This document shows positions 15,064 through 19,883 of a stretch of 19,883 nt of DNA, one piece after another; positions within the stretch are counted from its first letter, which is position 1; the number at the start of each line of letters is the position of its first letter. The position numbers were made by a program, and so were the translations under genes. Under the pieces are notes generated by a model. It was not told the DNA's origin. It did no database searches and saw only the letters and a program-made list of their open reading frames with translations. The stretch comes from Rubrobacter sp. (GTDB lineage Bacteria; Actinomycetota; Rubrobacteria; Rubrobacterales; Rubrobacteraceae), in the NCBI GenBank assembly GCA_016781885.1, contig JADDPM010000016.1:1-19883 (forward strand), read 5' to 3'.

Positions 15064-17517
15064 ATGGAGAGGGGAAAGGTTTTGGCCGAGACGTTCGAGA
15101 AGCCGCCCGAGGTAGGAGGGTGCTACAAACCGCTCGGGAAGGCGGAGTTAAGCGACCACGACGGCAGAAGCGTCCGCCTCAAGGCAGGCTCCGCGACCGT
15201 CGAGTTAACCGCGCTCGCCCCGAACCTCTTCCGGGTCGGGATGTTCCCGGAGAGCCAATCGCCGCATTATAGAACGGAGGCGATAGCGAAGGAGGATTGG
15301 GAGCCGGTCGAGGCAAAGATACGGGGGTCTAACGACACCGTAACGCTCTCCACTGGCCCCGCGACCGCCCGCGTCACCCTGGACCCGCTGCGGGTCTCCT
15401 TCATCGACGCGGAGGGAATGGAGTTCGTCGCCGACGACGCGGAGCTCGGGATGGGCGTCGTCGAGCAGCCGGGAGCGGACGTCTTCTCGGCGCCCCTGGG
15501 CAACCCGGTCAGGCTCTACAAGAGGCGCGAGGAGGGCGAGCGGTACTTCGGCTGCGGCGAGCGGACCAGCGGCCTCGAAAAGACCGACTCGTACCAGGTC
15601 TTCTGGAACATCGACCCCCCCGCGGGCCACACCGCCTCCTTCAACAACATCTACGCCTCCATACCGTTCGTCCTCTCCATGCGAGGGGGCAAAGCCTACG
15701 GCCTCTTCTTCGACAACACCCACCGTGTCGAGTTCGACCTCGCCCACGAGGACCCGGACCGCGCCTATTACGGCGCCGAGGGCGGGAACCTCGTCTACTA
15801 CGTCTTCTGCGGACCGTCTCCAAGGGATGTCCTCGACCGCTACACGGAGCTCACCGGCCGCACCCCGATGCCCGCCCTATGGTCTCTTGGGAACCAGCAG
15901 TGCCGTTACAGTTACATCAACGCCGAAGAGGTGCGCGAGGTCGCCCGAAACTTCCGCCAACACGACATCCCCTGCGACACCCTCTACCTAGACATCGACT
16001 ACATGGACGGCTACCGCGTCTTCACCTGGAACGAGGAGAGCTTCCCTGAGCCCGAGAACCTCATGGCCGAGCTACAGGGGCAGGGCTTCAACGTCGTCAC
16101 CATCGTGGACCCGGGCGTGAAGGTGGACGAGGGCTATTCGGTCTACGTCGAGGGGCGAAAGAGAGACCTGTACTGCAAGACCTCCTCGGGCGAGGAGTAC
16201 CACAACGTGGTGTGGCCGGGGATCTGTGCCTTCCCGGACTTCACGAACCCAAAGACGCGGGAATGGTGGGTGGAGAACCTCCGGGCGATCCTGGACAAGG
16301 GCGTCGCCGGGGTTTGGTGCGATATGAACGAACCCTCGCTCTTCGTCCCGAGGCAGTCTTCGATGCCCGCCGTGGATGTGGTACATCCCGGCGATGGAGA
16401 TCCCAAGCTGCACGGCCAGATCCACAACACCTACGGCTCCCTGATGGCCCGCTCGGTGCGCGAGGGGCTCTTGAAGCTCCGGCCCGACAGGCGCCCGTTC
16501 GTCATTACGCGAGCGGGATACGCGGGGCTACAGCGCCACGCGTTGCAGTGGACGGGGGACAACTCGTCGTGGTGGGAGCACCTCTGGATGAGCATGCCCC
16601 AGCTCCAGAACATGGGGCTCTCCGGCGTGGCGTGGGCCGGGGTGGACGTCGGCGGGTTCTTCGACGACTGTGATGGCGAGCTTCTGGCCCGCTTCACGGA
16701 GTTCGGCGTCTTCCAGCCGTTCTGCCGCAACCACTCGATGAAGGGCACGAGACGACAGGAGCCGTGGGTCTTCGGGGAGCCCTACGAGTCGGTGTGCCGC
16801 AGGATGATAAAGCTCCGCCAGCGCCTCCTCCCCTACCTCTACACCCTCTTCGAGGAATGCCACCGTACCGGAGCCCCGATCCTGCGTCCCCTCCTCTTCG
16901 AGTACCCCGAGGACGAGACGACCTACACGATGGACGACGAGTTCCTGCTCGGCGACGCCTTACTCATCGCCCCCATCACCCGCCCCGGCATCGAGCACCG
17001 CCACGTCTACCTGCCCCGGGGCACCTGGTCCCACTACTGGACCGGTGAGAGGATAGAAGGACCGGCACACGTTCTGGCCCACGCGCCTTTAGGCGAACCA
17101 GCGATCTACGCACGCGCCAACACCGCCATCCCCCTGTGGCCCGAGATGAACTACGTCGGCGAGAGGCCAGCCGACCCCCTGACGCTCCTCATCCATCCGG
17201 CAGAGGGCACGGGAGAGTCCATGCTGTATGAGGATGCAGGCGAGGGCTTCGGCTACGAGAGGGGCGAGTACGCTCGCCGCATGCTGCTCTGCGAAGTCCG
17301 CGGCGGCACCATAACCATCCGCCTCGGAACACGCGAAGGCTCCTTCGTCCGCCAACGGGAATCGGTGCATCTGGAGCTACATGGAGTAAATACCCGCCCG
17401 GGTACCGTCTCCGTGAACGGTGAGGAGGTGGATTGGGATTACGATGAGGCCGAGGGGAGGATCACGGTACGCCTCGCGGAGAGCGCCGGAGAGAGCACGG
17501 TAGAGATGAGGTTCTAA
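15064..17517 (+). CDS. GH31 family alpha-glucosidase
   Basis: This is a retaining alpha-glucosidase of glycoside hydrolase family 31, acting on maltose-type or isomaltose-type oligosaccharides, probably in the cytoplasm since no signal peptide is visible. The 817-residue product has an N-terminal beta-sandwich, the catalytic barrel with nucleophile Asp420 in WCDMNEPS and acid/base Asp499 in WTGDNSSWWEHL, AGVDVGGFF and FCRNHS after it, and C-terminal beta domains. ATG 15064 has no ribosome site but a TAGAAA box eight bases upstream. An in-frame TTG at 15082 has GAGGGG upstream and would give 811 residues; the start is open. The gene is intact although the sequence before it is heavily decayed. 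Alpha-xylosidase activity is a possible alternative. Confidence 0.93.
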   Translation: MERGKVLAETFEKPPEVGGCYKPLGKAELSDHDGRSVRLKAGSATVELTALAPNLFRVGMFPESQSPHYRTEAIAKEDWEPVEAKIRGSNDTVTLSTGPATARVTLDPLRVSFIDAEGMEFVADDAELGMGVVEQPGADVFSAPLGNPVRLYKRREEGERYFGCGERTSGLEKTDSYQVFWNIDPPAGHTASFNNIYASIPFVLSMRGGKAYGLFFDNTHRVEFDLAHEDPDRAYYGAEGGNLVYYVFCGPSPRDVLDRYTELTGRTPMPALWSLGNQQCRYSYINAEEVREVARNFRQHDIPCDTLYLDIDYMDGYRVFTWNEESFPEPENLMAELQGQGFNVVTIVDPGVKVDEGYSVYVEGRKRDLYCKTSSGEEYHNVVWPGICAFPDFTNPKTREWWVENLRAILDKGVAGVWCDMNEPSLFVPRQSSMPAVDVVHPGDGDPKLHGQIHNTYGSLMARSVREGLLKLRPDRRPFVITRAGYAGLQRHALQWTGDNSSWWEHLWMSMPQLQNMGLSGVAWAGVDVGGFFDDCDGELLARFTEFGVFQPFCRNHSMKGTRRQEPWVFGEPYESVCRRMIKLRQRLLPYLYTLFEECHRTGAPILRPLLFEYPEDETTYTMDDEFLLGDALLIAPITRPGIEHRHVYLPRGTWSHYWTGERIEGPAHVLAHAPLGEPAIYARANTAIPLWPEMNYVGERPADPLTLLIHPAEGTGESMLYEDAGEGFGYERGEYARRMLLCEVRGGTITIRLGTREGSFVRQRESVHLELHGVNTRPGTVSVNGEEVDWDYDEAEGRITVRLAESAGESTVEMRF

Positions 17518-17522
17518 GCAGC

Positions 17523-17536
17523 GAGGCGTATGCCTC
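17523..17536. terminator. Possible hairpin between convergent genes
   Basis: GAGGC-GTAT-GCCTC forms a five-pair stem with a four-base loop in the 27-base gap between the convergent GH31 and HAD genes. There is no T-tract on either strand, so it could be a weak bidirectional terminator or chance. Confidence 0.35.
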
Positions 17537-17544
17537 CGCGACCC

Positions 17545-18210
17545 TCAGCGGCCGGCGATAAAGGCGTCGAGCTTCAGGGAGGTGAAGTCGCGGACGACGA
17601 GGTCTACGCCGAGATGATCCAGGTCTTCCGGGTTGTGGGTCGAGGCGATACCGACCGTGGGGATACCGGCGGCCAACGAGGAGGCGATGCCGGAGGGTGA
17701 GTCCTCGAAGGCGACGGCCTCGTCCGCCGGGACACCGAGGGCTTCCAGGGCCGCGTTATAGGGGGCCGGGTCCGGCTTCCCGGCGGCGACGTCGGCGGCC
17801 AGGATCACGGGCTCGAACGCGTCTTCGAGGTCGAGGGCGCGCAGGACTGTGAGGACGTTCTCCTTCGGGGCGTTGGTGACGAGCGAGAGTGCCATCCCCC
17901 TCCCCCGCCACTTATCGATGAAGCCCAGCAAGCCCGGCAGCGGCTCCAGAGTATCGGCCCGCTTGCGAAAGTCCGCCTCCTTGGAGTCGGCTATCTTCCG
18001 GCCCTCCTCGGGTGAGAGGTCGGGGAGAAGGTCGGCGACGATCTCGGGCGAGAGGCGGCCACTGATCCTATCCCGGTAGAAGCCCCAGCTGACGTCGTAG
18101 CCATGAGATCTCAAGATCTCCGCCCACGACAGATGATGCACGGAGTTGGTCTCCGAGAGCGTGCCGTCGAGGTCGAAGAGCAGAGCCTTGAACCCGCTTG
18201 AAATCGGCAT
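17545..18210 (-). CDS. HAD-family hydrolase, beta-phosphoglucomutase-like subfamily
   Basis: This is a haloacid dehalogenase superfamily phosphatase or phosphomutase with an alpha-helical cap. The 221-residue product has motif I FDLDGTL (Asp13, Asp15), motif II Thr112 in LVTNAP, motif III Lys145 in AAGKPDP and motif IV FEDSPSG (Glu169, Asp170). The subfamily includes beta-phosphoglucomutases and sugar-phosphate phosphatases; the alpha-glucosidase neighbours make a sugar phosphate a reasonable but unproven substrate. ATG 18210 is preferred over TTG 18216 because AGGA lies seven bases ahead of it; that sequence is also part of a TAGGAT box that could serve as a -10. It is convergent with GH31 and divergent from the gene at 18372. 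Confidence 0.9.
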   Translation of the reverse strand: MPISSGFKALLFDLDGTLSETNSVHHLSWAEILRSHGYDVSWGFYRDRISGRLSPEIVADLLPDLSPEEGRKIADSKEADFRKRADTLEPLPGLLGFIDKWRGRGMALSLVTNAPKENVLTVLRALDLEDAFEPVILAADVAAGKPDPAPYNAALEALGVPADEAVAFEDSPSGIASSLAAGIPTVGIASTHNPEDLDHLGVDLVVRDFTSLKLDAFIAGR

Positions 18211-18237
18211 TTCCAAATCCTAGCATGTTCCTGTAAC

Positions 18238-18361
18238 TAGGTTACACGCACTCCCGTTAGGTTACGGTTAGGACGCAGCTAGGTTACGCTAACACCCAGA
18301 CCGGTAATACAGACGACAAGTTATTAAATACGCTGTCGGGTAAGCTATTAACTTAGGTTAC
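18238..18361 (+). repeat. Four direct copies of TAGGTTAC in a divergent spacer
   Basis: Exact copies of TAGGTTAC occur at 18238-18245, 18258-18265, 18280-18287 and 18354-18361. The first three start 20 and 22 bases apart, about two helical turns, so bound proteins would face the same side. The first copy is also half of an inverted pair, GTAAC-TA-GGTTAC. The leftmost copies lie near the -35 position for the HAD gene and the fourth overlaps the -10-like box of the gene at 18372. An operator array for a divergent pair is the simplest reading. Confidence 0.6.
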
Positions 18362-18364
18362 AAT
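18359..18364 (+). promoter_or_regulatory. -10-like box for the gene at 18372
   Basis: TACAAT, one mismatch from TATAAT, ends seven bases before the GTG at 18372. Transcription would start at the start codon, giving a leaderless message, which fits the absence of any Shine-Dalgarno sequence. No good -35 match is seen 17 bases upstream. The box shares three bases with the fourth TAGGTTAC repeat. Confidence 0.42.
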
Positions 18365-18371
18365 CAATGAA

Positions 18372-19214
18372 GTGACGGACGAAGGCATACCAAGACCATT
18401 CCATGAGCGGTTCGACATTGAGGTAGGGGCTCACGAAGCAAGACGTCGTTTTGTGAATCGAATTAGTGTGCTTGTCTTTAATAGCATGAATGATGGTGAG
18501 TGGTCGAAGCGATTGCGGTCAGCGGGCGTTAGTCTTTATGATTTGACTGAATCCGTAGCCTTTATTTTAGGTGAGAGAACACCAAACCAGTACCATCCAG
18601 CGTTCTTTGTTGGTGATGACTTTTTTCGCTGTCTTCAGGTACTGGAAGCCCTGTATACGCTTTTCGAGGATACGGAATTAGCTGATGAGTTGTCTGAAGA
18701 TATTAGAGTTGTCATCAGTCGTTGCGAAGTTGACCTCAGTATAGGGTGGCAACCGCCTATATTTATTCGTACTGGTGCTCCGCTTCTGGATGAATCTCTA
18801 GTCAACGAGCCTTTGCGTTGGCTCTCCGAGCCGAAGTACAAGACGGTTCATGACCCTTTCAAAAAGGGTCTATCGGATTATCTAGAAGCTATAAATAAAC
18901 CGCAAAGGCTTGCCGACGTAATTACAGATATGTACGAAGCTGTCGAAGCGATGGCCAGAGTCATAATCGGCAATAATAGGGAACTATCCCGTAACCAGGA
19001 GTTGTTTATAAAGGAGATTGAGGTCTCCAAAGCGTATAAGCAGTTGCTCAGACCGTTACTCCGAGAATACGTAGAGTACGGTGGTAGGTATCGACACGCA
19101 GCGCAGCAAGGCCAACCTAAAACACCACCATCTGAGCCAGAAGCAGAGTCATTCATCTATCTGACGGGTCTATTCATCCGTCTTGCTTTACGACAAGCTC
19201 AGCCAAGCTCGTAA
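18372..19214 (+). CDS. Uncharacterised protein, possibly AbiJ/HEPN-like
   Basis: I do not recognise this 280-residue protein with certainty. It is soluble, mostly helical, with no signal peptide or membrane segment. The opening PRPFHERFDIEV..HEARRRFVNRI, the central IGWQPP, and the C-terminal helical bundle with GRYRHAAQQG (Arg241-His242) and FIYLTGLFIRLAL recall AbiJ-type and other HEPN-related proteins of phage-defence islands, where an RxxxxH or RH motif can mark an RNase; a canonical RxxxxH is not seen. The gene is AT-rich (25/60 G+C in 18541-18600) in a GC-rich setting, which suggests transfer. GTG 18372 lacks a ribosome site but is preceded by TACAAT at leaderless spacing. Its function is unproven. 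Confidence 0.8.
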   Translation: MTDEGIPRPFHERFDIEVGAHEARRRFVNRISVLVFNSMNDGEWSKRLRSAGVSLYDLTESVAFILGERTPNQYHPAFFVGDDFFRCLQVLEALYTLFEDTELADELSEDIRVVISRCEVDLSIGWQPPIFIRTGAPLLDESLVNEPLRWLSEPKYKTVHDPFKKGLSDYLEAINKPQRLADVITDMYEAVEAMARVIIGNNRELSRNQELFIKEIEVSKAYKQLLRPLLREYVEYGGRYRHAAQQGQPKTPPSEPEAESFIYLTGLFIRLALRQAQPSS

Positions 19215-19244
19215 CGTCTTCAATTTTTCTAACTCCTAAAGATT

Positions 19245-19610
19245 CTATGGCATGTAGGAAGGATGGTAGTAGAGAAACATGTTCAAAGCGCGGGTTACGA
19301 TGAGCAGAGAGCCGATGTAGAGCAGGATGAAGAGGTGCCCCCTTTCCCTCCCCTTGCGCAACGGGCTCGTCTTGTACTCGGCCATCCCCAGAAGTACTCC
19401 TACGGCGCACAAACCCCACACCCAGTAGAGCGCGAGGTAGCGTGTCGGGTCCCCGGGAGCCGGGGAGAGCGTCGCCCACACGAACACAAGCGTAACGAAG
19501 AGAGCCAGAGCGATGGTCGATACGAAGAGCGCCTTGTTCGCCCTCCTCCGGCGTCTCCAGGCGAGCCATCTGGCAAATATACTTCTTGCTCCACGCGCTC
19601 TGGTCATCAT
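19245..19610 (-). CDS. Small hypothetical membrane protein
   Basis: This is a 121-residue protein with a basic N terminus (RARGARS..ARWLAWRRRRRA) followed by three probable membrane helices at about 28-48, 59-77 and 91-113, so the N terminus is likely cytoplasmic. I know no family for it. Two tandem ATG codons (19610 and 19607) open the frame, with no ribosome site; TAACAT six bases ahead could be a -10 box for a leaderless message. It is convergent with the gene at 18372 and divergent from the MFS transporter. GC content and codon use look native. Confidence 0.65.
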   Translation of the reverse strand: MMTRARGARSIFARWLAWRRRRRANKALFVSTIALALFVTLVFVWATLSPAPGDPTRYLALYWVWGLCAVGVLLGMAEYKTSPLRKGRERGHLFILLYIGSLLIVTRALNMFLYYHPSYMP

Positions 19611-19679
19611 GCGGCTATGTTAGCAAGCAACGGGGCGAGGGGGCGTGAAAGCTCTTTCTGGGCATGCGCATCCGGGCGT

Positions 19680-19685
19680 TAGAAT
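19680..19685 (+). promoter_or_regulatory. -10-like box for the MFS transporter
   Basis: TAGAAT, one mismatch from TATAAT, ends seven bases before the GTG at 19693. No convincing -35 element and no ribosome site are seen, so the message is probably leaderless if this box is used. Confidence 0.4.
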
Positions 19686-19692
19686 AACCGCC

Positions 19693-19883
19693 GTGCGCCG
19701 ACTCCTGGCCCTCACCTGCGCGATGGTCCTCGTGGACACTGTGTTCTACGCGGCGCTGGTCCCGCTCGTGCCGCGCTTCACGGAGGAGTTGGGGCTCTCG
19801 AAGTCGGCGGCCGGTATCTTAAGCGGGGCTTTCGGCGGGGGTGTGCTGCTTGGTTCGGCGCCGGCCAGTTACCTGGCGGGACG
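19693..19883 (+). CDS. N-terminal part of a major facilitator superfamily transporter
   Basis: The first 63 codons run off the window end. They encode a hydrophobic helix containing a VDTVFYAALVPLVPRF segment, a short amphipathic link ELGLSKSAAG, and the start of a second helix (AFGGGVLLGSAPASYLAGR). This is the usual layout of helices 1 and 2 in drug/proton antiporter-type MFS proteins, with the segment after helix 2 (AGR) leading to motif A beyond the window. GTG 19693 is chosen as the first start; ATG 19723 is an alternative but would cut helix 1. The substrate cannot be inferred. Confidence 0.75.
   Translation, partial: MRRLLALTCAMVLVDTVFYAALVPLVPRFTEELGLSKSAAGILSGAFGGGVLLGSAPASYLAG

Noticed and set aside
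1..19883. tRNA, rRNA, CRISPR arrays, transposase genes or terminal inverted repeats
   Set aside because: Reading both strands I found no tRNA-like arms, no repeat-spacer pattern and no transposase motifs; the insertion in the trp region therefore has no visible mobile element.

Overview
The window is from a high-GC bacterium. A hand-counted 60-base sample inside accD is 38/60 G+C, and gene order and protein style suggest an actinobacterium of the Rubrobacter type. That assignment is inference, because there is no rRNA or other phylogenetic marker here. Most genes are standard housekeeping or sugar-metabolism genes. Two genes (6037-6891 and 18372-19214) are much more AT-rich (60-base samples at 25/60 G+C in each) and look acquired.

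Layout. At 1-4533, all on the minus strand, is a tightly coupled run trpF-trpB-trpA-accD-accA: the late steps of tryptophan synthesis followed by both carboxyltransferase subunits of acetyl-CoA carboxylase. At 9767-12145, also minus, lies the other half of the pathway, trpG-trpD-trpC. No trpE is present. The 5.2 kb between the halves holds a plus-strand thiol-redox pair (CcdA-like membrane protein and membrane-anchored thioredoxin-like protein), an AT-rich RibD-like deaminase with an unassigned C-terminal domain, a stretch of gene debris, an FAD aromatic-ring hydroxylase, and its probable TetR-family repressor with a clear promoter and operator. The debris includes a degraded second copy of the 3' part of trpC and the tail of what looks like a DUF2585 membrane protein.

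From 12185 rightward on the plus strand come an ornithine cyclodeaminase/alanine dehydrogenase-family gene, a GH13 alpha-glucosidase broken by five net single-base deletions, two in-frame stops and a lost start codon, a further decayed stretch, and an intact GH31 alpha-glucosidase. A minus-strand HAD-family phosphatase/phosphomutase follows. Beyond it a spacer with four copies of an 8-base motif (TAGGTTAC) separates it from an AT-rich, divergent gene with distant resemblance to AbiJ/HEPN-type proteins. The window closes with a small minus-strand membrane protein and the start of an MFS transporter.

How the genes work together. TrpG/TrpD/TrpC/TrpF/TrpB/TrpA cover every step from anthranilate to tryptophan plus the glutaminase subunit of anthranilate synthase. 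AccA/AccD supply malonyl-CoA. CcdA and the TlpA-like protein probably pass electrons across the membrane to extracytoplasmic thiols. GH31 (and formerly GH13) release glucose from alpha-glucosides. TetR probably controls the hydroxylase.

The most notable points are accD, whose only plausible start is ATT overlapping the trpA stop codon; the split trp cluster with a trpC fossil inside the split; the GH13 pseudogene's uniform run of -1 shifts; a recurring arrangement of a -10-like hexamer 6-7 bases before start codons (leaderless transcripts); and the two AT-rich candidate defence-type genes.
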